64,000 nucleotides of DNA, taken from the NCBI GenBank assembly GCA_027214385.1, contig JAPVXR010000005.1, positions 146,523-210,522 on the forward strand, given 5' to 3'. A program made the translations under genes and the position numbers. Shown in pieces: positions 43,500 to 52,104 of this stretch. The stretch comes from Cryomorphaceae bacterium 1068 (GTDB taxonomy: Bacteria > Bacteroidota > Bacteroidia > Flavobacteriales_D > Cryomorphaceae). How positions within the stretch are numbered: the first letter of the stretch is position 1; every line of letters begins with the position of its first letter. The notes below the pieces were generated by a model. The model was given only the letters and a program-made list of their open reading frames with translations, was not told where the DNA came from and did not search any database.

Positions 43500-43535
43500 A
43501 AGGGCAAAAGTAGCATAGATGCAGGATTAAGTTGG

Positions 43536-43543
43536 TATTTTTG
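43536..43543 (+). promoter_or_regulatory. Bacteroidota -7 box (TATTTTTG) before the WYL gene
   Basis: Exact match to TAnnTTTG 17 bp before the ATG at 43561; no TTG at the best -33 distance. Confidence 0.4.
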
Positions 43544-43560
43544 GCGGAAAGCCAGAGACT

Positions 43561-44586
43561 ATGCCAGCTAATAAATATGCCCTCTTGCGCTACCGCATCA
43601 TTGATCGGTGCATCAGCAATAAGTTTAACCCATACCCGAACAAAGAAGATTTGCGGGAGGCGTGTGAAGAAGAGTTGTATGGTTCAGGTGGTGATAGGAT
43701 TTCTGCCAGTACGATAGACAAGGACCTCTACGCCATGAGAAACGAGTCGAATCTGGGATACTTCGCACCTATAGCCTATAGCAAGGTTGAGAAAGGTTAC
43801 TACTACGAAGACCCGGATTACAGTATTGATGAGATGCCACTCAACCAGGAGGACATTGAAGCGATTGAGTTTGCAGCGAATACATTGGCTCAGTTTCGTG
43901 GAATTCAGCTTTTTGAATCTTCAGGAGATGCGATCGATAAAATTTTAGGGCGGCTGAGCCTGAGGCCTACCGAAGGTCAAAACATTGAGCAGTATGTGCA
44001 ATTCGAGACAGCTCCCGAATACAAGGGATCGGCTCACCTTAAGGTACTTTTGAAAGCTATCAAAGATCGAAAAGCCGTGAGCTTTGAATACCAAAAATTT
44101 TCGGGAGAACCATCCCGCCTATACCGCATTCACCCATACTTGCTTAAGGAGTATCGAAACCGTTGGTATGTGATTGGATTTAATCCTCAAAAAGATGCTA
44201 CGGTAGTCTTTGGATTGGATAGGGTAGTAGGTGAGGTAAGCCAGACTGATGAGTCGTTTAAGCGTCGCTCTGATTTTGACTCTGATCGATATTTTAAGCA
44301 TAGCTTGGGTATAACCGCCTTGGATGAAGAACCCGAAAAAATCGTGATGCGGTTTTCGCCCCTTTCAGGAAAATACGTTGAAAGCCAGCCTTGGCACTCA
44401 TCACAATCCCTGCGTAAACAAACATCGACCTATACCGAAATTGAGTTGTTTCTTTGTATTACAAGGGAATTGGTCATGCAGATATTGAGCTTTGGCAGTG
44501 ATGTCCGAGTACTGTCTCCTCTGAAACTTCGAGAGATGGTTCAGGAGACCTTGAAAGAGGGGCTAAAGAGTTATTCGGACCAATAG
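43561..44586 (+). CDS. WYL-domain transcriptional regulator
   Basis: 341 residues. N-terminal winged helix-like DNA-binding part (~1-65: 'KYALLRYRIIDRCIS', 'ASTIDKDLYAMRNES'), then a WYL domain (~155-330) with 'YRIHPYLLKEYRNRWYVIGF' (the R-WYV core), 'VFGLDRVVGEVS' and a C-terminal WCX segment. WYL domains sense ligands, possibly nucleotides or nucleic acids, and often control stress or defence genes. The ligand is unknown and no adjacent target operon is obvious; the large haloperoxidase gene follows 235 bp later. Confidence 0.88.
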   Translation: MPANKYALLRYRIIDRCISNKFNPYPNKEDLREACEEELYGSGGDRISASTIDKDLYAMRNESNLGYFAPIAYSKVEKGYYYEDPDYSIDEMPLNQEDIEAIEFAANTLAQFRGIQLFESSGDAIDKILGRLSLRPTEGQNIEQYVQFETAPEYKGSAHLKVLLKAIKDRKAVSFEYQKFSGEPSRLYRIHPYLLKEYRNRWYVIGFNPQKDATVVFGLDRVVGEVSQTDESFKRRSDFDSDRYFKHSLGITALDEEPEKIVMRFSPLSGKYVESQPWHSSQSLRKQTSTYTEIELFLCITRELVMQILSFGSDVRVLSPLKLREMVQETLKEGLKSYSDQ

Positions 44587-44820
44587 CATTTTACAACTAG
44601 AACCTGTTCCTTCATACCCGACTCTAGCTAAATCCTAACAATACTCACGTATGGAACTATTTGGCTTTCGAAATTCTAGAGGATTTATCGGAAATAGGGC
44701 TTTTTGAAACCGTGTAGTATTTCGATTCTGATTTGTCATATAAATCAACTAACTTGTTCTCACGTTTTTAACCATTTATAACTAATCACCACCGCTTAAT
44801 CGGTGGCAAATTATTTCCTG

Positions 44821-47800
44821 ATGAAGATTTTACTTCGACTCACTTCGGTGATGCTCTTTACAGCATCTCTCACCTCACCATTACTATTAAATGCTCAAGA
44901 CTGGCTCACATTTGATGTGGAAACTGACGAGCGCCTGACACTTTCTTCTGTGGCCGCTTCAGACGACGAGGAAAAAGATTTTGCCGTAGGTGACTTGAAC
45001 AACGATGGTCTTGCCGATGTGATCTGTGTGCGAAAAGAACCTTTTTCTGATCCTGAAGAGCCCGCAAAAACTGCCCTTTTATTGATCAACCAGAATGGAG
45101 TGTTGGTAGATGAGACGGCGTCAATGGCTCCTGGCTTTATTAGTACGCCCACTTTTGGTAGACATGTGATTGCGCACGACATGGACGATGACGGTTGGCT
45201 CGATGTCATCATTGCCAATACGTTTGAACAACAACCCATGTATTATGCTAATCTTGGTGAAGATGGTAATGGCGACTGGCTCGGGCTTCAGGATCAAAGT
45301 GCAACTCGATTCCCCCTCTTGACTGAAGACGATATTCTAATGTGTGCAGTTCAAGCGGGAGATTTGGATGGAGACAACGATGACGACCTGTACTTCGTGA
45401 ACTACAAACAGGGTGGGGGATCAGCTAAAGATTTCTTACTTATCAATGATGGAAACGGAAACTTTACCAATGAGAGTCAGTCACGACTCGGAGATTTAAG
45501 AAATTCAGCATTCGGTACGGCTGTAGAACTAGAGGATATGGATGGTGATTCTGACTTAGATATTGTAAAAGTATCTACCCTTTTTCAAGTCACACCTTTC
45601 AACGATAATGGAGTATTTGTCCTCTTCAACGATGGTACGGGAAACTTTACCAATTGGCAAAATGTTGCGCCGTTTTCCCCATATATGATTAGTATAGACG
45701 ACTTTGATGGTAATGGGTTCAATGATGTTTTTGTAGTTGATGACGGCCAGGACTATATTATTCAAGTCACCGGAGCTGTAGTTGATGTGAGTTGCACTAC
45801 TACGAGAATTGATGTTGTTAATGGTTCAGGAGGCTTTGGTGGAAATGTTGAAAAGGCCGACTTGGATTTGGATGGTGATATGGATCTCATCGTAAGTGAT
45901 GTGGATGTGGACATTCCTCCATGCAACTCAGGTCGAGAGTTGAAAATCTTACGAAACAACGGAGGTACATTCACCCAAATGTTCAATAATGATTTCCAAG
46001 CATGGGCAACCAATAGCTACGATATAGCAATTGCCGATTTCAATGGAGATGGCTTATTTGATTTTATTAATGGTAAGTGTGAAGGTTATGAAGTTGTCAT
46101 GAACAATTCTTGTGATATTGTTCAGGGTGCTGCAGATTTTGACAACGATGGTTTGCCCGATGCGTGCGATCCATGCCCGACAAACCCTGACCCAGGTTGT
46201 GCTCCATCTACTGAGTTTCCTGTAGTTGATACCAATTTAGACATCGCCCGTCAATGGAATGAGATGCTTCTTGCTTCCATTCGAAGAGACTTTGCAAGAC
46301 CAACGATGCACGCACGAAACTTATTCCATCACTCCATCGCGATGTGGGATATTTGGGCCGTTTACTATGAGGGATGTCCTTATCTGCTTGGTCAAGACCG
46401 AAATGGATTCGTTTCACCTTTTACGCCTTTCCCTCTTCCGGCGGATAAAGAGGCTGCAGTGAGAGAAGCGATCAGCTATGCCTCATATCGATTACTTTCT
46501 CATCGTTTCCAAAATGCTCCGAATGCCTCTTTATTGCAACAGGGCTATGATGCCCACATGGCTACTCTAGGTTACAACACCTTGTTCACACTTACTGATT
46601 ATAGCGGTGGATCGGCAGCCGCCTTGGGAAATTACATCGCTCAGGAAATAATTGATTTTGGCTTGCAAGACAACTCAAATGAGCAGAATGGTTATGAGAA
46701 TGAGTTTTATCAAGCAGTAAACCCAGCCTTGAGTGTCGAAGATCCAGGCAATCCATTGATCGCTGATATGAACAGGTGGCAACCGCTTATTCTAGAGATT
46801 TTTATTGATCAAAGTGGAAATGAAATTCCCGGAGCGGCCCTAGACTTCCTTTCACCGGAGTGGGGGCAAGTGGATCATTTTGCTCTGGATGATGATCAAT
46901 CCAATACATTCCAAAGAGACGGATTTGACTACAAGACTTTTCTAGATCCGGGAAGTCCCCCTCAATGGTCGGTAGACGGATCAGGTCAAACCGACCTTTA
47001 CAAATGGTCATTCATGACAACGTTGTTATGGTCTTCGCACCTTGACGCAACCGATGGGGTCATGTGGGATATCTCTCCTGCATCCATTGGTAATAGAGGT
47101 CCACTACCCATTGATTTTTCGGAGCACCCTGGTTTTTACAATCACTTGGATGGAGGAACCACTAGTCCCGGTCATTCAATCAACCCTTCAACAGGACTGC
47201 CTTACGAGCCTAATATGGTTCCTCGCGCAGACTACGCGCGAGTTCTTGCTGAATTCTGGGCTGATGGACCTGATTCAGAAACGCCTCCCGGACACTGGTT
47301 CTCCATATTTAACTATGTGACCGATCATCCCGACGTAGAGTATAGAATTGAGGGGGCGGGTCCTGAAATTTCTGAAACGGAGTGGAGTATTAAAGGGTAC
47401 TTCACCCTTGGAGGAGCCATGCACGATGCGGCAGTTGCTGCTTGGGGTGCAAAAGGTCGTTATGACTTTATCAGACCAATTTCTGCAATCCGAGCAATGG
47501 CCGATTTAGGTCAGAGTTCTGATGCAGGTTTACCGAATTACCATGCAGGAGGACTTCCTCTCGAACCTGGATTTGTCGAACTGGTTCAGGCGGGTGATCC
47601 CCTTGTAGGAGATTCAAATGAAAATCTCAATAAGATCAAGGTAAAGGCTTGGCGAGGGCATAAGGTGATCGACAATGTGGATACGGATGTGGCAGGAGTG
47701 GATTGGATTTTAGCGGAGGATTGGGTTCCTTATCAGCGTCCATCTTTCGTAACACCTCCTTTTGCCGGTTATGTATCGGGTCATTCCACTTTTTCACGAG

Positions 47801-48666
47801 CTGCAGCTGAAGTTTTAACAGCCTTCACAGGAGATGCCTTCTTCCCCGGAGGAATGGGGACTTTTCTTGCTCCACAAGATGAGTTTCTTGTATTTGAAGA
47901 TGGGCCAAGTGTCGATGTAGAATTGGAATGGGCCACCTACCGAGATGCAGCGGATGAGTCTGGTTTATCAAGAATTTGGGGTGGAATTCACCCACCGGCT
48001 GACGACATTCCCGGAAGGTCAATGGGAATCGTAATTGGTGTTGATGCCTTCAACCGGGCACAGTCCTTTTTTACTGACTGTGCTGCACCGGCTACTTGTG
48101 ATGAAGCACCGGTTAACCTTGACTCTGAACTCCAACAATTTGGTATTTGGTTGAGTTGGGATCCAATCCCAGGTACCGTAGGGTGTCGAATTAACGGGCG
48201 TGTTTTGGGAGCTTCAGGTTCTAGAAATATCAATATCCTTATTCCTGAAGCAAGTTCATACTTTGTATCCTACAATTCTGTCCAACCAGCTACTTCTTAT
48301 GAGTGGAAAGTGCAGTGCGCCTGTCAGCTAGAACCTTTAGAACTTACCCCTTGGTCTGTTACTGAAGTCTTTACGACTGGATCAGGTACGACTGAAGATC
48401 AAGAAGATCAAATCTTTGGTGAATCAGCTACTTTCAATATGTATCCTAACCCAACCAATGGAGAGGTAAACTTACACGCTTCATTCGAAATGGATAAAAT
48501 CGAAGTGTATGATATGATGGGTAGGAAAGTGAAGAGTGAATTAATAGGTGGAATTGTAAATTATCGGATCAACCTAAACGAATTGGCTCAAGGGACATAT
48601 ATTATAAAAGCTTCTGACTCGTATAATGTGGTAACCAAATATATTTCAGTCGCAAGTGGAGATTAA
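44821..48666 (+). CDS. Secreted FG-GAP repeat and vanadium haloperoxidase/PAP2 protein with T9SS domain
   Basis: 1281 residues. Signal peptide (MKILLRLTSVMLFTA... to LLLNAQ). Residues ~50-440 hold about seven FG-GAP/VCBS calcium-binding repeats such as 'DLNNDGLADV', 'DMDDDGWLDV', 'DLDGDNDDDL', 'DFDGNGFNDV' and 'DFNGDGLFDF', then a thrombospondin-3-like 'DFDNDGLPDACDPCP'. From ~460 comes a long helical domain with 'LFHHSIAMWDIWAVYYEG', and then the full VHPO/PAP2 signature: 'KGRYDFIRP' (~877), 'VSGHSTFS' (~985), 'SRIWGGIHPPADD' (~1050). A fibronectin-like region (~1090-1190) and a T9SS sorting domain (MYPNPTNG) end it. Predicted extracellular halide-oxidising or phosphatase enzyme. ATG at 44821 begins the signal peptide. 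Confidence 0.9.
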   Translation: MKILLRLTSVMLFTASLTSPLLLNAQDWLTFDVETDERLTLSSVAASDDEEKDFAVGDLNNDGLADVICVRKEPFSDPEEPAKTALLLINQNGVLVDETASMAPGFISTPTFGRHVIAHDMDDDGWLDVIIANTFEQQPMYYANLGEDGNGDWLGLQDQSATRFPLLTEDDILMCAVQAGDLDGDNDDDLYFVNYKQGGGSAKDFLLINDGNGNFTNESQSRLGDLRNSAFGTAVELEDMDGDSDLDIVKVSTLFQVTPFNDNGVFVLFNDGTGNFTNWQNVAPFSPYMISIDDFDGNGFNDVFVVDDGQDYIIQVTGAVVDVSCTTTRIDVVNGSGGFGGNVEKADLDLDGDMDLIVSDVDVDIPPCNSGRELKILRNNGGTFTQMFNNDFQAWATNSYDIAIADFNGDGLFDFINGKCEGYEVVMNNSCDIVQGAADFDNDGLPDACDPCPTNPDPGCAPSTEFPVVDTNLDIARQWNEMLLASIRRDFARPTMHARNLFHHSIAMWDIWAVYYEGCPYLLGQDRNGFVSPFTPFPLPADKEAAVREAISYASYRLLSHRFQNAPNASLLQQGYDAHMATLGYNTLFTLTDYSGGSAAALGNYIAQEIIDFGLQDNSNEQNGYENEFYQAVNPALSVEDPGNPLIADMNRWQPLILEIFIDQSGNEIPGAALDFLSPEWGQVDHFALDDDQSNTFQRDGFDYKTFLDPGSPPQWSVDGSGQTDLYKWSFMTTLLWSSHLDATDGVMWDISPASIGNRGPLPIDFSEHPGFYNHLDGGTTSPGHSINPSTGLPYEPNMVPRADYARVLAEFWADGPDSETPPGHWFSIFNYVTDHPDVEYRIEGAGPEISETEWSIKGYFTLGGAMHDAAVAAWGAKGRYDFIRPISAIRAMADLGQSSDAGLPNYHAGGLPLEPGFVELVQAGDPLVGDSNENLNKIKVKAWRGHKVIDNVDTDVAGVDWILAEDWVPYQRPSFVTPPFAGYVSGHSTFSRAAAEVLTAFTGDAFFPGGMGTFLAPQDEFLVFEDGPSVDVELEWATYRDAADESGLSRIWGGIHPPADDIPGRSMGIVIGVDAFNRAQSFFTDCAAPATCDEAPVNLDSELQQFGIWLSWDPIPGTVGCRINGRVLGASGSRNINILIPEASSYFVSYNSVQPATSYEWKVQCACQLEPLELTPWSVTEVFTTGSGTTEDQEDQIFGESATFNMYPNPTNGEVNLHASFEMDKIEVYDMMGRKVKSELIGGIVNYRINLNELAQGTYIIKASDSYNVVTKYISVASGD

Positions 48667-48766
48667 GCCAAGGCCATCTTTTCTAGGGTTCGTTTTTCTC
48701 TTTGGCTGATTAACAAATATTAAGTGTTTTCCTTTTTTATTTAAAGGAGTTCTGTATTTTGATGCG

Positions 48767-49189
48767 GTGAAACTTTCTGAAAATACCGTGCGAGAGATAG
48801 CCGATTGGCTTCAATGTGGATTAGAGTGTTGGATCCATAAGTTGAAAGGTACTATGTATTTCTTACCTAATTTGGACGATCCTTATTTCGATCCTTCTCA
48901 ATGGGAAGAAGTTCTCACTTCAGTGCAAGGCCACGAAGAAGAGTATTTGGTTTTCCAAACGATGGATAGCTCCCACTCCTATAGAATAATGCAAGATTTC
49001 GCAAGTTCACTAACAGATAGTCCGATACGCGCAGACTTGGAATATGCACTTTCCGGACCCAGACCATTTCACAATTTTAATTCAAGATTGGCTCATTCTG
49101 TTCTCAGAGAAAAATGGGCTGACTTCAGATTTAATGCCCATATGGACTGGGTGAAGTCTCAGGTCAATTGTTATGACTTGGTTTGCTAA
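48767..49189 (+). CDS. UPF0158 family protein
   Basis: 140 residues. 'LSENTVREIADWLQCGLECWIHKLKGTMYFLP' at the N-terminus and 'HSYRIMQDFASSLTDSPIRADLEYALSGPRPFHNFNSRLAHSVLREKWADFR' spread over 60-125 match UPF0158 ('F..F...L.D..IR..L..AL.G..PF..FK'). Cytoplasmic, unknown function. The start is GTG at 48767; an AAAGGAG sequence lies 17 bp upstream, far for an RBS. The helicase gene begins 81 bp later on the same strand. Confidence 0.78.
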   Translation: MKLSENTVREIADWLQCGLECWIHKLKGTMYFLPNLDDPYFDPSQWEEVLTSVQGHEEEYLVFQTMDSSHSYRIMQDFASSLTDSPIRADLEYALSGPRPFHNFNSRLAHSVLREKWADFRFNAHMDWVKSQVNCYDLVC

Positions 49190-49270
49190 ACTGAAGCAAA
49201 CTGATTCCGGATTGAGTAGTTTTGGAATAAGTCGATCGAACTGGTTTTTCATGTTTAGCTTAGTTAATAA

Positions 49271-51973
49271 TTGATACCTCAAGCAAAAGATTTCTATCAA
49301 TATTTCAAAGGTTGCTATCGACTTGATTACCGAGAGTTCTTTGTTGAAAACGTACTATCCCGGAAGTATCCTTTTAAATGGTTCGTAAACGGAGAAGAAG
49401 AGCTATTAACGGAAATACTTCCGATAATACCTTACAACAATAAGAAGGTAGCTGATTTAGAGAAAGAGCTTGCCCTTTATCAGATTGAAAAAACTCTATT
49501 TTATGGTGTTTTCTTTGTGCTTGGAGAAAGCAGAAACCCACTGATTAAGGACAAAAGAGTATGTGCGCCTCTTTTTCTATTTCCAGCCACAATTGAAACT
49601 TTAGATGATGAAAAGTATCTCTCTATAGACAGGGATGCATTCCAATTAAATCGGGCAGTTCTCGAATTATTCGATGCTGCAGATTCACAAAACTCAAAAG
49701 ATCAGTTTGTTTCTGAAATCTCTGAGTTGTTGGAAGAGTCCAATCCTGATTTTATTCGATTACAGTCAATAGTAAACAAGCATTTTTTTAATGTTCATAC
49801 TAAAGAACTATTGATGACACCGAGGGTCTGGTCCGAATCTAGCATTAAGAATCACTTGAAAACAACCTCTTACTCAGAAGGAAACTTCAAAATTGTTCCG
49901 GCAGCGGGAACAGTCTTAGTTAAGAAATCAGAGTCCTCACTCAAGGTGCTCGATGATCTTAGCGGCATGGCTGAAGGCAATAAGTTTAATGTTGGTTTCC
50001 AAAACCTTCTATCCGGAAAAAATGAGCGCGCGCCTGTAAATTCGAGCATCTATAAATCCAGACTGAATACTGATCAATATCAAGCTCTTCAAAATGCTTA
50101 TCGCTTTGAGAATTCTGTAGTTGTCGGCCCTCCAGGAACGGGGAAGTCATACACCATTACAAATATTGTTTCTGACGCTGTGATAAATGAACAGTCTGTA
50201 TTGGTTGTATCGAAGACCAAACAGGCTGTAGAAGTGCTTCGATCCATGCTTGAAGACGATTTCAAGCTCAAAAAATATTTGATTCATACAACCGGGAGAA
50301 ACCACCGTGTGAGCTTGAAAGCAAAGATTCGAAGATATATGAGTGGTATCGTTGCACCTCTTTATATTTCATTAGAGTATAAAAAAATTCAGAAGTGGTT
50401 TACACGTTTGACTGAGCTGCAGATTAAGTTTGAAAACTTAGTAAGCCAAGAATTAAAACTTTCAGATCTTTCCTTCAACTCCGAGCTTAATCTCTTTGAA
50501 AAGTGGCATAGATTTTACCTGAATGCAACCGTAGCAGGAAGTACCCGAATATGGGATGTTTTTCATGAGATTGAGGAACTTACAGGAAAATTAGAAATAG
50601 CCGTTAGCTCTTATACAAAGGGGAAAATTCAATACAATATTCGTCACTTTGCGGATCTCTTCAGAACCGATCTTTCCATTTTTTATGATGCCCTTGATAC
50701 CAATAGTTTCAGTCAGTATAAGCGCACATTAGCAAAAGTAAAGCACGCTAATATTCTGAAAGTCTTCCCGATTTGGCTAGCTAATTTATCTGAATTGAAT
50801 TCAGTGCTTCCTTTGCAACAAGAATTGTTTGATTTGGTAATTATCGACGAGGCGACACAATGCGATATTGCCTCTGCTTTACCTGCTATTTATAGAGCAA
50901 AGCGGGTAGTTATCGTGGGTGATCCTAATCAACTTCGTCACTACTCATTTGTCTCAAAAGCGAGTCAAAGAGAAATGCGGAATAAATACAACCTACCTGA
51001 TGATAAGATTTACGATTATCGAAATAGAAGTATACTCGATTTATACCTTTCAAAAGTATCAAGTCAAGATCAAGTCAGTTTTTTAAGAGAACATTTCAGA
51101 TCTACCCCGTCCATTATTGAGTTTAGTAATCAACAGTTTTATGGGGGTCAATTGCAAGTTCTGAAATCGACTCCGAGACATACTCACAACAGTCAAATAA
51201 GGCTAGTTAGAACTGCCGGTACCCGAAATGACCAAGGGATTAATAGAGTGGAGGCCAACGAAATCGTGTCGCGCCTAAAAGAGCTCATGCGTGATAAAGA
51301 GGAGCTACAGTTGGTTCCCTCAATTGGTGTGATATCACCTTTTTCTGCTCAAGCAAGACACATCAATCAGCTCATTAGAGATAACTTTGAAATTGAGCAA
51401 ATCAAAAAGTTTGATTTATTCTGTGGCACACCGTATAATTTTCAAGGCTCTGAAAGAGATGTGGTTTTTCTTTCGTTTTGCGTTTCAGATGATTCTCACC
51501 CTTCGGCATTTATCCATCTCAATAAACCTGAAGTAATGAATGTGGCTATAACAAGAGCGAGATCATATCAATACGTAGTTACTTCTGTTGATGTCAACGT
51601 GTTGAATACAAGAACTCTACTTTTTCAATACCTTCGATTTATTGACGGTTTCGTTCACTACAATTTGGAGAACAAAAGCTTGGATCGTTTTCAGAAAGAG
51701 GTAACTGCTGCGTTAGTCGAGAAAGGTATCGATGGTGTGAGGTCTGGGTATCCTCTGGCAGGAAGTGTTTTGGATCTGCTAATCAGTCAGAACGGAAAAA
51801 ACGTATTTATCGATTTGATTGGATATCCGGGTAGTTTCAAGTCTGCATTCAGTATAGAAAGGTATAATACACTTACTAGGACAGGGCTGATCTGTTTTCC
51901 TCTGCACTACAGCTTTTGGCAGAAAGATCAAATGGGAGCAATAGAATTGATAGAAAGTTTGCTACATAATTAG
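49271..51973 (+). CDS. SF1 (UPF1/DNA2-like) helicase with probable Vsr-like nuclease tail
   Basis: 900 residues. An N-terminal unknown region (~1-260) is followed by SF1B helicase motifs: I 'VVGPPGTGKSYTI' (~286), II 'LVIIDEATQCDIA' (~525), III 'VIVGDPNQLRHY', IV/V 'LREHFRS' and 'TPYNFQGSERDVVFLSF', VI 'NVAITRARS' (~755). The last ~80 residues ('GSVLDLLISQNGKNVFIDLIG', 'ERYNTLTRTGLICFPLHYSFW') have the order of the Vsr/MTES_1575 endonuclease-like domain often tethered to such helicases; the acidic residues are present but the Lys is unclear. Such proteins occur in defence and repair. TTG start at 49271. Confidence 0.82.
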   Translation: MIPQAKDFYQYFKGCYRLDYREFFVENVLSRKYPFKWFVNGEEELLTEILPIIPYNNKKVADLEKELALYQIEKTLFYGVFFVLGESRNPLIKDKRVCAPLFLFPATIETLDDEKYLSIDRDAFQLNRAVLELFDAADSQNSKDQFVSEISELLEESNPDFIRLQSIVNKHFFNVHTKELLMTPRVWSESSIKNHLKTTSYSEGNFKIVPAAGTVLVKKSESSLKVLDDLSGMAEGNKFNVGFQNLLSGKNERAPVNSSIYKSRLNTDQYQALQNAYRFENSVVVGPPGTGKSYTITNIVSDAVINEQSVLVVSKTKQAVEVLRSMLEDDFKLKKYLIHTTGRNHRVSLKAKIRRYMSGIVAPLYISLEYKKIQKWFTRLTELQIKFENLVSQELKLSDLSFNSELNLFEKWHRFYLNATVAGSTRIWDVFHEIEELTGKLEIAVSSYTKGKIQYNIRHFADLFRTDLSIFYDALDTNSFSQYKRTLAKVKHANILKVFPIWLANLSELNSVLPLQQELFDLVIIDEATQCDIASALPAIYRAKRVVIVGDPNQLRHYSFVSKASQREMRNKYNLPDDKIYDYRNRSILDLYLSKVSSQDQVSFLREHFRSTPSIIEFSNQQFYGGQLQVLKSTPRHTHNSQIRLVRTAGTRNDQGINRVEANEIVSRLKELMRDKEELQLVPSIGVISPFSAQARHINQLIRDNFEIEQIKKFDLFCGTPYNFQGSERDVVFLSFCVSDDSHPSAFIHLNKPEVMNVAITRARSYQYVVTSVDVNVLNTRTLLFQYLRFIDGFVHYNLENKSLDRFQKEVTAALVEKGIDGVRSGYPLAGSVLDLLISQNGKNVFIDLIGYPGSFKSAFSIERYNTLTRTGLICFPLHYSFWQKDQMGAIELIESLLHN

Positions 51974-52071
51974 TCAGGTACTTAATTTTCTGATGGGCAT
52001 ATATCAGGGTACTTTGAAAGGTTTGCTCAACGGATATTGCATTTTTTCTCCGATGAAAAACCTTTTTCTTG

Positions 52072-52100
52072 TTGACATAGATTCAATCTGCATAGCTTTA
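52072..52100 (+). promoter_or_regulatory. Promoter-like TTG-N18-TAGCTTTA
   Basis: TTG at 52072-52074 and TAGCTTTA at 52093-52100 (7 of 8 to the -7 consensus), spaced 18 bp, end only 4 bp before the ATG at 52105. Taken at face value the message would be leaderless or nearly so. Confidence 0.45.
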
Positions 52101-52104
52101 CAAC

